Below are positions 13,330-22,100 of a stretch of 22,501 nucleotides of DNA, in pieces; position 1 is the first letter of the stretch, and every line of letters begins with the position of its first letter. Made by a program: the position numbers and the translations under genes. The DNA comes from a virus. The DNA lies in the IMG/VR virus record IMGVR_UViG_3300032282_003136, positions 1 through 22,501 of that record; one strand, written 5' to 3'. A model generated the notes under the pieces. That model had not been told where the DNA came from and made no database searches. It saw nothing but the letters and a program-made list of their open reading frames with translations.

Positions 13330-16300
13330 CAGGGCCTCCCCTTCTGGTTGGGATCAATGCGGATTCGGACGTCACCAACGCCGCGGGCGGTGGAGCCATA
13401 GAGGCGGCTGAACGCCACGGGGGACAGGTCGATCACGCGATCTGCTGGCCGGCTCCTCGAGCCGCCCATCTGTCCGGTGTCGTTGGCCCACACCCGGATC
13501 TTTTTGCCGGTGGCGGTGTCTTCGACGATCAGCCACTTGTTCATGTGGGAGCCCTTGAGGCTCCACTGGACCGCTGCCGTCATCTGATTGCCCGTGAACA
13601 CCTCGCCGTTGGCGGTCCTGCCCCCCAGCGATCCGTCGCTGCCGCCGCTGCCGGTGTAGAAAGTCGCCCTGCCGGCGAGGGGCGCCACCTTCCCGTCACC
13701 GCCTCCGCCACCACCACGGAACTCGACGTGGCCGCCGTGGGAGCCGGGGTAGTCGTTGACCACCCAGCCGTAGCGGGCCCCGTTCTTGCGGATCCAGGCG
13801 ATCGAGCTGCCGTGGATGTCCATCGCGTTGCCCCCCAGGTGCTGGCTGCCTTCAACGCCACCCACGGCAGCGTTCTTACCAGGGGTGCGCTGAGAGCTGG
13901 CGATATCGCTCGCCTTCACTTGACCACCTGAATCCCGCACCATTGCGGCGAACGCATTGGCCCCCTGCCTGGTGAAGATTGCAGGGCGGCCTGCTGAATC
14001 CATTGCGCCAGGGATGGTGAAGCCTGCGCCCGTATCAGTCGAACCGCTGCGGATGGCGGGGCCGCTGTCCCAGCGACTGGGGAAAGGGTCACCCATAAAA
14101 GGGCCTCCGCCATCCTGGCCGCCTCCGCCACCACGGGCACGCATCGAGATCGTGAACTGGCCAGGCGCCGCGCTACGGGCCCCGAACCTTGGCCACTCGG
14201 CAGCGGAAGCCGGTTGCGCCCCCGTGGCGGCATCCATGGCCCATCTGGCAGCAGCCCCCAGTGCTGACTGCCCCTGCGAGACCATCGCCACCAGGTGGCG
14301 CTGCGGCGTCGTGATGGCGCTGCTCTGATCGTTCAGGCGCCTCATCGCATCCGGTGGCACGTTGATCCCGTAGCGGGCCCCCTGGACCCGCAGGAACTCG
14401 GCTGGCGATGGTGCCAGCGCATCCATGGCGGCGCGCCTCAGCTGGGGGGAGAAGCCGCCACCGTTCGCGGCGTTCGTCAGCTCGCGGCCGACCGCCTCCT
14501 TGCTCAGGATCGACTCGTTCTGGTAGTTGCGGAGCCGCTGCTGTCGGTTGGGCATCGAATCGAGCTGCTTGGTCTCGAAGGTCGGTGGCGCGGGAGGCCC
14601 CGCCGGCTTGCCGCTGGGCTTGGGGGCATTCGGATCCGGTGCCATGGCATTGAGCCCCGGCAGCGAGGGGGCGCCGGAGACGCGCCCGCCAGGGAACAGC
14701 AGATTGAACGCCGCCTGGTTCTTGGCCGCAAAGTCTGCGGCGGCACGGCTCGCCACTTCGTAGGTCTCCCCGGGGTCCAGCGGTCCCCCCTTCTTCGCGG
14801 CAGCGGCGGCGACAGCGCTGTTCACCGCCGGGTACATGGCCGCGTTGAACCGCCTGACCGACTCGGCCAGGTTGGCGGCCCGCTCGGTCTTCGCGTTCAT
14901 GCTGCCGGCACGCTGGAGCTCCTTGTAGTCAGCGCCGTAGTTGGCGGCCAGCGCTGCGTGCTTAGCGGATTCCACCGCCCGGTTCACTTCGGCAGACGCC
15001 AGGGTGGCGGACTTGCCATCTTTGGAGCGGATGATCGACTCAAGCCTGGAAGCCACCTCCCCAAACTTCGCCGGGTTGATCTGCCCACGCAGCGCCGCCA
15101 GATCACGCCGCAGCGCCGCCGGGTCGAAGTCCGTCCCCCAGGCATCGCGGGCCCTGGCCAGCACCTCTTCGCCGGCATCCGGGGCGTAGCTCTTGCCCTT
15201 GATCTCGATCTGGAGGCCCAGCTGATCGTTGATCGCCTTCAGCAGTGGCGCCACCGGAGCATTGGGGTTCTGCTGCCGGAACCGCGCCAGGATCTGGTCG
15301 GCTCGCTCCACCATGGCGGCCTGATCGAGGGGGCCTTCGTTGCCGGGTTGGTAGATGCCTGCCACGGCCGGCAGCTTCCCGGCAGCCGGGGCGCCGTTGA
15401 TCAGCATGTCCGAGAAGTTCGCTACCCCCTGCTCCTCTTCGCGCTTCTGCACCGCCCAGCCGTATTTCATCTCGGTGTCGGCGGCCGTCTCCGGGAACAT
15501 CTGCGCCAGCGTTTGCTGCACCGGCCGCTTGGCCACCGGATCCCAGTACGTGGGCCCCGCTTTGATGCGGTCCACGATGTTTTTGAACACCGGATCCTGC
15601 CCATAGGCAGCCTCGGTGCGCAGCGCCTTGTAGACCGTTTCCGCCAGCTTCAGCGGCTGCCCGCCGCTCCCCATCAGGCCGGAGTGATAGGCCAGGATCT
15701 TGGCCGCCTGGGTCATCACCTCGGCCTGGGCGTCCTCGTTGAAGGTCGGGCTCTTCCGCTCGAGCATCACCCCGGAGCTGCCGATCGTGATCTGGCCGGC
15801 TCCGCTCAGCGCCTGCCGCTGCACATCCATGATCAGGCTGCGGATCTGCCCCCCGGCCACCCCCGGCAGAGTGGCATCCAGGTATTGCACCCGGTCCCCG
15901 CGCGCGCGGTTGCTGATCGCTTCCTCGGCCGCCGTGATCTTCGGCAGCGCGTAATTCAGAAACCCCGGCGATGCGGTATCGAGCCCGTATTTCTCGGTCA
16001 AGCTGCGGATGTAGCCAGCCTTCATCTGCGCCAGGGCCGCCTGCCCCTTGTCTGGCGAAAGGAACATGGCTGGGCCCATCTCCTCGTAGGCGCCCAGCAT
16101 CCCGGCCTCAGCCTCGGCGCCGGCCAGCTTCGCCAGCGCCCGCTGCACCCCCTGCTCCCGGTAGGGGTTGAGCAGGTTCATCAGGATCCCCGCTTCCGGG
16201 TCGCGCTTGCCCAGTTCGCGGTTGGCCTTGGCGTAGTCGAAGGCGCCGGCCTCGTTGGTTGCATCCGCCTGGCTGAGGGCCCGCAGCGCCATGTTTTTGG

Positions 16301-16595
16301 CGAAGACCTGCGCTTCCCCCTGCTGCGAGGCCCAGCCGGCGGCACGCTCGCCCGCGCCCTGGAGCGTGTTGGTCAAGTTGGCGTTGAATGGCGCGAGCGC
16401 TTGCGCCAGCTCCTGAAATCGGTTGACGCCGCCGTAGCCGGCCTGCTCCGGGCCTCGAAGCGTGGTGATCCCCTGCAGCTGGGGCATGGCCGGCGGGCCC
16501 GCAATGGCGCCCAGCTGGATCTGCGCCGGCTGGATGAAGGCCTGCACCGGCTTGGCTTCCGGGTTGACCTGGCCAAGGGGGAGATTCGTTTCCAT
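13329..16595 (-). CDS. Ejection/core protein (gp15 position) with C-terminal M15-type peptidase and RlpA-like domains
   Basis: This is a 1088-residue protein. The first 700 residues are largely helical without recognisable enzyme motifs and occupy the place of T7 gp15. Two wall-active modules follow. First, around residues 880-960, an M15/VanY-type D,D- or L,D-carboxypeptidase is marked by SQHLGGNAMDIHG (about 916-928), a Y-G-W segment and GGHVEF (about 952-957), giving the expected His, Asp and His zinc ligands. Second, around 975-1078, an RlpA-like double-psi beta-barrel is marked by RATFYTGSG, GGRTANGEVF, NDTGQMGG (about 1036-1043) and RVIDLSPVAF. RlpA proteins of this fold cleave glycan strands as lytic transglycosylases. 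The pair could cut both peptide and glycan bonds to open the wall during DNA entry, the task done in T7 by the gp16 transglycosylase domain. It starts at ATG 16595 in a TGATG overlap and ends in a TGATG overlap with the next gene. Confidence 0.8.
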   Translation of the reverse strand: METNLPLGQVNPEAKPVQAFIQPAQIQLGAIAGPPAMPQLQGITTLRGPEQAGYGGVNRFQELAQALAPFNANLTNTLQGAGERAAGWASQQGEAQVFAKNMALRALSQADATNEAGAFDYAKANRELGKRDPEAGILMNLLNPYREQGVQRALAKLAGAEAEAGMLGAYEEMGPAMFLSPDKGQAALAQMKAGYIRSLTEKYGLDTASPGFLNYALPKITAAEEAISNRARGDRVQYLDATLPGVAGGQIRSLIMDVQRQALSGAGQITIGSSGVMLERKSPTFNEDAQAEVMTQAAKILAYHSGLMGSGGQPLKLAETVYKALRTEAAYGQDPVFKNIVDRIKAGPTYWDPVAKRPVQQTLAQMFPETAADTEMKYGWAVQKREEEQGVANFSDMLINGAPAAGKLPAVAGIYQPGNEGPLDQAAMVERADQILARFRQQNPNAPVAPLLKAINDQLGLQIEIKGKSYAPDAGEEVLARARDAWGTDFDPAALRRDLAALRGQINPAKFGEVASRLESIIRSKDGKSATLASAEVNRAVESAKHAALAANYGADYKELQRAGSMNAKTERAANLAESVRRFNAAMYPAVNSAVAAAAAKKGGPLDPGETYEVASRAAADFAAKNQAAFNLLFPGGRVSGAPSLPGLNAMAPDPNAPKPSGKPAGPPAPPTFETKQLDSMPNRQQRLRNYQNESILSKEAVGRELTNAANGGGFSPQLRRAAMDALAPSPAEFLRVQGARYGINVPPDAMRRLNDQSSAITTPQRHLVAMVSQGQSALGAAARWAMDAATGAQPASAAEWPRFGARSAAPGQFTISMRARGGGGGQDGGGPFMGDPFPSRWDSGPAIRSGSTDTGAGFTIPGAMDSAGRPAIFTRQGANAFAAMVRDSGGQVKASDIASSQRTPGKNAAVGGVEGSQHLGGNAMDIHGSSIAWIRKNGARYGWVVNDYPGSHGGHVEFRGGGGGGDGKVAPLAGRATFYTGSGGSDGSLGGRTANGEVFTGNQMTAAVQWSLKGSHMNKWLIVEDTATGKKIRVWANDTGQMGGSRSRPADRVIDLSPVAFSRLYGSTARGVGDVRIRIDPNQKGRP

Positions 16596-17437
16596 CAGCC
16601 GATCCCAACGGTGGGGATGGTGCCGCCCTTGGGCTCAGCGGCCTTCTTGAGCCCTGACGCGCTGGCCATGTAGGTGTTGACCCCGCCCAGCAGGCTTGAG
16701 CCGATCCGCAGCGCAGCAGCGCCGCCGCTGGGGCCAGTGCCGGTCATCGACGGGGCCGCCGGCTGCATCAGTGCAGGCATCGGCGCGAACGGCTCGATCG
16801 GCTCGATGTAGGTCGTCGGCGCGTAGAACTGCTGGCTGTTCCACTCGCTCAGGTAGCGGCCCACCAGGGCGGTCTGCTCCCGGCTGAACTGGTTGCGCTG
16901 CAGCTGGTCGTTGATCTGCGCGATCGCGTTGTAGTCGCCGGCCTGTCGGGCGTAGTTGTTGATCAACTGATCGACGGACAGGCCCTCGGCATCCATGGCC
17001 TGCACCGAGGCCCTGGCCTGCAGCGTCCGCCAGCCGTACTGCTGCTGGGCAACCGCGGCTTGCATTGCCACCTCCTGCAGGCGATCCGAGGCGGCCTGGG
17101 AATTGCCGATGAACTCCGCGCCAGCGGCGGCCCGGCTGTCGCGCACCACGTTGGCCTGGTTGATCTGTTTCGCCAGCTCGAAGCTCTGCAGCTGGTGGAC
17201 ATAGCCCAGCTGCTGCTGGTACTGCACCTGTTGCCCCCAGAACTGATACTGAGCATTCGCATCGCTGAAGCGCTGGTTCTGATTGGCCTGCCACTGGGCG
17301 AATTGATTGGTCGCTTTTTGGAAGCTGCTCTGATTCAGGTAGTCCTGCTTTGCGGCCGCGCTTTGCTGCCCAGCACCGAACAGGTTCAGTGCCGTGCTGA
17401 CGCCTGCAATTCCAAGGCTGAGCGGATCGATTATCAC
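16595..17437 (-). CDS. Internal virion protein, T7 gp14-like
   Basis: This 280-residue protein is rich in Gln, Ala and Asn. It has a short hydrophobic N-terminus (MIIDPLSLGIAGVSTALNLF), as in T7-like gp14 proteins, followed by long helices (QQSAAAKQDYLNQSSFQKAT and the Gln-rich Y-Q-Q-Q-L-G-Y region). A Pro-rich segment (about 205-235) and a small Gly-rich tail close it. In T7, gp14 inserts in the outer membrane after ejection as part of the DNA channel. It starts at GTG 17437 within GTGA overlapping the upstream stop, and its own TGA overlaps the ATG of the next gene. Assignment rests on order, composition and N-terminal character, with no catalytic motif; it is longer than T7 gp14 (196). Confidence 0.7.
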   Translation of the reverse strand: MIIDPLSLGIAGVSTALNLFGAGQQSAAAKQDYLNQSSFQKATNQFAQWQANQNQRFSDANAQYQFWGQQVQYQQQLGYVHQLQSFELAKQINQANVVRDSRAAAGAEFIGNSQAASDRLQEVAMQAAVAQQQYGWRTLQARASVQAMDAEGLSVDQLINNYARQAGDYNAIAQINDQLQRNQFSREQTALVGRYLSEWNSQQFYAPTTYIEPIEPFAPMPALMQPAAPSMTGTGPSGGAAALRIGSSLLGGVNTYMASASGLKKAAEPKGGTIPTVGIG

Positions 17438-17889
17438 TTCGGCACCCCTTCAAACCTGCAGAACAAAGCGCAGCTGGAACCAAACGGGGCCGGCTGATGA
17501 ACCGTGAACCCCAGCGATTTCAGCCAGCGAATCGAGCCCATGTTCCTGGCATAAACCCAGTTCCTGAGCGGACCATAGCGCTGGAGGCAGCGATCCACCC
17601 AGCCCTTCCCCTCCCGGACGAGCTGCCGCCGGTTGGCAGCAGTGGCGAGCAGTCCATCCGTGCAAAGCATCCAGATCACGCCACCCTCGGCCACGCCGCA
17701 CAGGGCCACCGGCACGTCGCCGTCGTCAATCACGGCATGGCATTCGTGACCCAAGCTGGCTTGCCAGCTCTGCCGCACGGCTTCGATGGGGCTCAGGCGG
17801 TCGCTCAGCCACACCTCGTGGCGGTCCGCTTCCCGCAGGTGGTGGCCGATGAAATCCACCACGTCACTGGTGGCCAGGGCCCATCTCAT
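17434..17889 (-). CDS. T7 gp13-like protein with acetyltransferase-like (GNAT) fold
   Basis: The start is taken at ATG 17889, which overlaps the gp12 stop as ATGA; a start at 17931 would lie inside gp12. The 151-residue product matches the pattern of T7 gp13: an I-W-M-L-C-T-D-x-L strand, a helix with RRQLVREGKGWVDRCLQRYG, then LRNWVYARNMGSIRWLKSLG and FTVHQPAPFG. T7 gp13 is needed for assembly of the internal core. The last part (N-x-x-S-I-R-W-L-x-x-L-G-F) is also the classic end of a GNAT domain, but the acetyl-CoA loop R/Q-x-x-G-x-G/A is replaced by RRQLVREGKG, so catalysis is doubtful. Neighbours gp12 and gp14 on either side agree with the T7 order. Confidence 0.75.
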   Translation of the reverse strand: MRWALATSDVVDFIGHHLREADRHEVWLSDRLSPIEAVRQSWQASLGHECHAVIDDGDVPVALCGVAEGGVIWMLCTDGLLATAANRRQLVREGKGWVDRCLQRYGPLRNWVYARNMGSIRWLKSLGFTVHQPAPFGSSCALFCRFEGVPK

Positions 17890-20327
17890 TGCTGCACCGC
17901 CCGGCCCCTGCCGGTGACCAGCCCGGTCCACTCCAGCGACGCGAATTTGCAGGGGTGGGCCGTGTCGTTCTCGATCGTGACCGTGTTGCTCTCCCCCCGG
18001 CCAAAAACCGGGATGGGGAACACCCCCGCCTGCCCCTGGTCCGCACCCTGCAGCAGGCCTATCGTGCTGCCGGGGAAGGGGTAGACCCCCTCATCGCGGC
18101 TGCCGCTGGGCGTGACCCGCACCTGAAACCAGCCGGTCTCGTGGTAGCGCAGCCGCGCCTGCCGGATCTGGGCCCGCAGCGTGTTGCTGGCCACCTGCCC
18201 GCCGCCCTGTGCCCGCATCGGCTTGAACCGCGACGGCCGATAGCGGAAGGTGTAGACCTCGCCGAAGTAGACCTGCGCCGCAGACCAGTCGCCGCGGGCC
18301 GTGATTGTGCTGCCGCTGCTGGCAGACCCCAGCAGCACTCCGCCCTGGTAGCCCGACTGGTAGGCGGACCATGCCTGGGTTGTGGCCCTGATGATGAACG
18401 GCAGGGTCCAGGTCGTCGCATTCGTGGCGGAGTTGTAGGTCCCGGCAGCCACCCGCATGGCAGCCGGGCTGGCGGTGGTGGTGCTCACCCAGCGATCGAG
18501 CAACAGCGGGTACGGAGCCGCGGCGATCGACTGCCGATCGAGCACCGGCATCTTCTCCAAGAAGACCTCGCCGCCACGCTGGACCAGGAGGTAAAGCATC
18601 TCCTGGATTGCCACGATCGAAAGGATGCTGTCGGCCCCAGGGAGATCCCAGTAGCTCCAGCTGGACTGTGCTCGCTCTATCCCGCTGCCGCCATTTCGGT
18701 AGAAGTATTTGTAGGTGTAAATCCTGTTCGCATAGCCGCTTTTGCTGCTGATGCAGTACAGCGAATTGCCCGTATCGTTTGCCGCAAGCTGAAAGATCCC
18801 AGACGGGATGTAGCTACTTACGTGATCGGTGATGCTTTCCGCATCGCCCACCAGCGCAGTGCCGGCGCCGCGCACGGAGAATTGCCGCAGCTGGCTCCAA
18901 TCCCCGTTGGACTGACAGAACACAACCGAGCCGCCCATCTGGATTGGCCGCACAGCTGTATCGATTTCATATCCAGTTAAGATCGTAATTGCATCTGTTG
19001 ATGGCGTAAGCGATGCATCTGTTGCATAGGATCTAAACTGGTAATCATCGCTGAACAGCAACATTTCCCCCTGAAAGGGGACCGCATAGCGCAGCACGCT
19101 CACCTTTGCGCTGCTGGCAATCTTGTCGATCGGGTCCGAATCCAGCACCGTTGTCACTGTTTCCGGAAAGAAGGCGAAGAAGTCCTTCGCCCGGCTGAAG
19201 ATTCGCTTCTCATCCGCCAAGATTCCAAGCCGCCCGCGGTGAACGAAGATGTCGTTCACGGTTTGGCCAACAAAGCTCGGGTCCGGCGCTGATTCGCTGT
19301 CGCCGGCCACTCGCTGCCCCCACGTCGGCAGGGTGAGGCCCGTTAGCGCTGCACCGTTGAGAGGCCCGAAGTACCACGTCCCAGCGGGCAGCCTCACCAG
19401 CACTTGCGGCATGGTGGTGGGATCGAGTTTGTACTGCGCACCCGGGGCCACGGTCTCTTCCCATGCGCCCTCTCCAAAGGTGCCGGCGCCAGTGCGCGGC
19501 ACGAACTTCACGTAGTAGCCATCGAAGTTGCTCGACGGGTCGCCCGTCACCTCCACCTGGTAGCCCTGGGGCGCGATGGTCGGCAGGCTGGTGAATGACT
19601 GCACCGAATTGGTGATCGCGGTGATGTCCGTGTTGGCCCTGGCGTCGGTGGCGCTGATCGTGATCGTGCTGGCGCTGGTGAAATGCAGCACCGATCCGGC
19701 CTGGGCAATCGAGACGCCGGACACGCCGGCCAGGGCCGTCTTGATCTGGCCGGCAATGTCTGCTGTGCTGATTGCCGTGCCGGCCGTGGTCGTGGTCGTC
19801 ACCGTGGCCAGGGTGCCGTTCAGGTTCACCTTGTAGGACTGGCCGTAGTTGGCGGCCTTGACCCACACCAGTGCCTCGTTGGTCGCCGGCCTGGCCACGG
19901 CGGGGGCCACCGCCGCGTCCATTGCCACCACCTTGAGCGAGCTGGCCACGAAGGTGTAGTCGGCCACGGTGCCACACCGGATCTGCTGCTTGGCATTCGT
20001 CACGGTGGAGAGGTAGCCGTAACCGCTGGGGGCGCTGACGGTCTGCGCCACGCCGTCCAAGTCGAACACCTTCACCGTGCTGTTGCTGATCACCGCCAGA
20101 TACCGCTCGGTGCGGTCGCGCAGGATCGCGTGGACAAAGACATCGCCCAGGCTGGTGGCGGACACCTTGGCCAGGGTCTGCGTGGGATCCCGTTTGCGCA
20201 GGCCCTCCGCGCTGCTGCTCACCCCGTTGATCTGCAGCTCCGCCTGGGTGGGATCCCGCTGCGCGTCCGGTTGCTGGCTGACCCCCTGGATCAGGTTCGG
20301 GATCGTGGAGGTGAAAAGATTGGCCAT
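17886..20327 (-). CDS. Tail tubular protein B (T7 gp12-like nozzle)
   Basis: This 813-residue protein is close to T7 gp12 (794). It begins with the diagnostic T7-like N-terminus: ANLFTSTIPNLIQGVSQQPD, then a Q-A-E-L-Q-x-N-G-V-S-S-S-A-E-G-L-R-K-R block in which P-x-L-x-x-G-V-S-Q-Q and G-L-x-x-R-P/D mark the family. A middle section contains FVGQTVNDIFVHRGRLGILAD and FSRAKDFFAFFPETVT (about 355-400), also typical. The C-terminal part is beta-rich. The protein forms the distal hexameric nozzle of the short tail, where fibres and the gp11 ring attach. It starts at ATG 20327 in a TAATG overlap with gp11 and ends in an ATGA overlap with gp13. Nothing suggests truncation. Confidence 0.93.
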   Translation of the reverse strand: MANLFTSTIPNLIQGVSQQPDAQRDPTQAELQINGVSSSAEGLRKRDPTQTLAKVSATSLGDVFVHAILRDRTERYLAVISNSTVKVFDLDGVAQTVSAPSGYGYLSTVTNAKQQIRCGTVADYTFVASSLKVVAMDAAVAPAVARPATNEALVWVKAANYGQSYKVNLNGTLATVTTTTTAGTAISTADIAGQIKTALAGVSGVSIAQAGSVLHFTSASTITISATDARANTDITAITNSVQSFTSLPTIAPQGYQVEVTGDPSSNFDGYYVKFVPRTGAGTFGEGAWEETVAPGAQYKLDPTTMPQVLVRLPAGTWYFGPLNGAALTGLTLPTWGQRVAGDSESAPDPSFVGQTVNDIFVHRGRLGILADEKRIFSRAKDFFAFFPETVTTVLDSDPIDKIASSAKVSVLRYAVPFQGEMLLFSDDYQFRSYATDASLTPSTDAITILTGYEIDTAVRPIQMGGSVVFCQSNGDWSQLRQFSVRGAGTALVGDAESITDHVSSYIPSGIFQLAANDTGNSLYCISSKSGYANRIYTYKYFYRNGGSGIERAQSSWSYWDLPGADSILSIVAIQEMLYLLVQRGGEVFLEKMPVLDRQSIAAAPYPLLLDRWVSTTTASPAAMRVAAGTYNSATNATTWTLPFIIRATTQAWSAYQSGYQGGVLLGSASSGSTITARGDWSAAQVYFGEVYTFRYRPSRFKPMRAQGGGQVASNTLRAQIRQARLRYHETGWFQVRVTPSGSRDEGVYPFPGSTIGLLQGADQGQAGVFPIPVFGRGESNTVTIENDTAHPCKFASLEWTGLVTGRGRAVQQ

Positions 20328-20983
20328 TAGTCAAAAGCGCTCCGGCTGTTACGACCGACCAGCCCGGCCGCAGGGTTGAAGGTGCCAAACGGCAGCACGC
20401 CGCGCTGACCGCTCAGGCTGTTGGGCTGGAGCTGCTGCAGCTCGTTTCGGTCCAGCTCGGCCCGGGCCATCATCAAATCCTGCTGGGTGTAGCGCTCGAT
20501 CGAGTCCGACCCCAGAAACCGGTTGGCGAAGGCCCTGGCGCTCAGGATGCTGATGTAACGGTTGTAGGTCTCAGGGCAGTCATCCCAGGGCAGCATCCAC
20601 ACCACATCGGCGGTGAGCTTCGTGACGGTGCCCGTCAACACGAAAGTGCAGTTTGTCAGGTCGTAGACCCGTTGCCCTCGAAGGATAAAGCGCCCATCCC
20701 ACTGAAACGGATCGGGGGCAAAGCGGGTGAGGTTCGATGGCACGGTGATGGTGCCGTCCGTGGCCACGGCAAACGGGTAGTCCTGCTCCGAGTTCCAGCT
20801 CCAGCCCTTGGTCTGCTCCTGCTTGTGAAACTCCAGCAGGGTCCGCTCGGCGATGCTCGATTCGGTCATCACCGGGTCGTCGAGGCCGTTGACCGGGGCC
20901 TCACCGATCACGGCCAGCAGGATATTGACGGCATCCAGCAGCGTGGTGCGGCCTGGCGTTGCCGACTGGTTGGCCAGGCCCAT
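20327..20983 (-). CDS. Tail tubular protein A (T7 gp11-like gatekeeper)
   Basis: This is a 218-residue protein if started at ATG 20983, which is preceded by a weak GGA about 8 nt upstream; a GTG at 21007 in the same frame would add 8 residues but has no ribosome site. The family pattern is clear: LLDAVNILLAVIGEAPVNGL (T7 gp11 has A-V-N-D-I-L-A-S-I-G-E-P-P-V), a helix with RTLLEFHKQEQTKGWSWNSE, then a T-V-P-S-N-L-T-R-F segment. In the tail it forms the dodecameric ring that joins the portal to gp12 and holds the fibres. It is the first gene after the terminator that follows the capsid gene, so it depends on read-through or on another promoter. Its TAA overlaps the gp12 ATG. Confidence 0.92.
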   Translation of the reverse strand: MGLANQSATPGRTTLLDAVNILLAVIGEAPVNGLDDPVMTESSIAERTLLEFHKQEQTKGWSWNSEQDYPFAVATDGTITVPSNLTRFAPDPFQWDGRFILRGQRVYDLTNCTFVLTGTVTKLTADVVWMLPWDDCPETYNRYISILSARAFANRFLGSDSIERYTQQDLMMARAELDRNELQQLQPNSLSGQRGVLPFGTFNPAAGLVGRNSRSAFD

Positions 20984-21025
20984 GAGCGATCCAGCGCTGT
21001 AGAGCACATGCTATCGGCTGCCATG

Positions 21026-21052
21026 AAAAAGGCCCCCGGCAAACCGAGGGCC
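21026..21052 (-). terminator. Rho-independent terminator after the capsid gene (T7 T-phi equivalent)
   Basis: Read on the minus strand, a 9-bp stem of GGCCCTCGG and CCGGGGGCC (one T-G wobble) with a TTTG loop is followed directly by TTTTT. It lies 22 nt after the capsid stop and before gp11, exactly where T7 places T-phi, and would keep capsid transcripts more abundant than downstream tail and core transcripts. Confidence 0.88.
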
Positions 21053-21074
21053 ACGTGATTCTTCCGGACAGAGC

Positions 21075-22100
21075 TTAGGGGATCACAATCGCAGCAGCAC
21101 ATTCATCCCGCAGCCGGCCGATGCCGATCGACTGCGTGGCCACAGCCAGGGTGGCCTGGTACTGAATGTTGAAGTCGCCGTCGGGGTTGGTCATCTGGAG
21201 CTTGGGTGCTCGCAGGGTGAGCATGCCGACAGCTTCCTTGCTGAAGACCAGGCCCTTGCACTTCGATAGATCCTGGGCGTAGTCGCTGTTCTTGTCGAAC
21301 GAGCTCAGCGTGTAGGAGGCCTGCACCAGGTGGTTAGACCACATGATGGGAACACCCTTCACCCGATAGACCAAGCCATTTGCCAGGGTGCCGTTGCTCG
21401 GGCCGGCGGCGGAGTTGTTGTAATCCGCGTTGATCACACGGCTGCCTTCAGTGAGGTAGTCGTACTCCTCCGGTGCAAGGACACAGACCAGCGTGGAGGG
21501 ATCTACGTCCTTTTTGCGGAACTGGGTCACGATGTCTCCCAATGCGCTCACCAGTTCGTCGCCTTTGCTGGATTTCGAGGCAGCCGCATAGCCAGCCGTG
21601 AGCGTCTTTTTGTAGCCGGTTCGGCCAGTGTTGATGGAGCGGGTGAGGGGTTCAGAGCTGTTGCTGGCTCCGGCGTAGATAATCCTGGCGATGCGCTTGT
21701 CGGTCTCCCAGGCCAGGGCGATGCCCAGCTGCTCGAAGAACTCGCTGGCCACATCGGCATAGTTCATCAGCTGATCAAGGTCGAAGATCGCTTGGTCGGC
21801 AGCCATGAGGCCATCGACGGCAATGTTCTTGACGTTGACGTCGCTGGGGGAGTTGCTGGCCAGGCCTCCCAGCAGCGGCACGCCGGGCGTCACGTAAGAC
21901 GCGGCAGCGCGGCCGGTGACCTGGAAGTCGAAGCTCTTCCCGCCCCTGATGTTCCTGGTCTTGACCAGGTTCTTGAAAACCGTGTTGCGCTTCAGCGCAT
22001 TCAGGATCTCGGATTGCCCCAGTTTCTGGAACACAGTATCGACCGTGCCCGACCCCTGGATCTGGCCAAGCCTGGCCAGCAAGGCATCATTAACCGCCAT
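21075..22100 (-). CDS. Major capsid protein (T7 gp10-like)
   Basis: This 341-residue protein is almost the length of T7 gp10A (345). Conserved features include R-N-I-R-G-G-K-S-F-D-F-Q-V-T-G-R followed by A-A-S-Y-V-T-P-G (T7: S-G-K-S-A-Q-F-P-V-x-G-R-T-x-A-x-Y-x-x-P-G), DGLMAADQAIFDLDQLMNY (T7 D-G-L-L-T-A-D-V), and a SEFFEQLGIALAWETDKRIA helix. The C-terminal part has FSKEAVGMLTLRAPKLQMTN, as in the S-A-V-G-x-x-x-L-R-D block of T7. The protein has the HK97-type capsid fold and builds the icosahedral head. It starts at ATG 22100 without a Shine-Dalgarno sequence and is preceded by a 195-bp structured leader. A strong terminator follows it. No gp10B-type frameshift extension is seen. Confidence 0.93.
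   Translation of the reverse strand: MAVNDALLARLGQIQGSGTVDTVFQKLGQSEILNALKRNTVFKNLVKTRNIRGGKSFDFQVTGRAAASYVTPGVPLLGGLASNSPSDVNVKNIAVDGLMAADQAIFDLDQLMNYADVASEFFEQLGIALAWETDKRIARIIYAGASNSSEPLTRSINTGRTGYKKTLTAGYAAASKSSKGDELVSALGDIVTQFRKKDVDPSTLVCVLAPEEYDYLTEGSRVINADYNNSAAGPSNGTLANGLVYRVKGVPIMWSNHLVQASYTLSSFDKNSDYAQDLSKCKGLVFSKEAVGMLTLRAPKLQMTNPDGDFNIQYQATLAVATQSIGIGRLRDECAAAIVIP

Noticed and set aside
14295-16673. 792-codon open frame on the plus strand
   Set aside because: It is antisense to the gp15-position gene, which has recognisable domains and stop/start coupling; the plus frame reads as shadow composition.
9962-16927. HIP1 octamer GCGATCGC as evidence for a cyanobacterial host
   Set aside because: Only two copies were noticed (9962-9969 and 16920-16927), about what GC-rich DNA gives by chance, so it does not support a host call.
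17434-17931. Active GNAT acetyltransferase starting at 17931
   Set aside because: The pattern and gene order match T7 gp13, the acetyl-CoA loop is not canonical, and the ATGA overlap favours the start at 17889.
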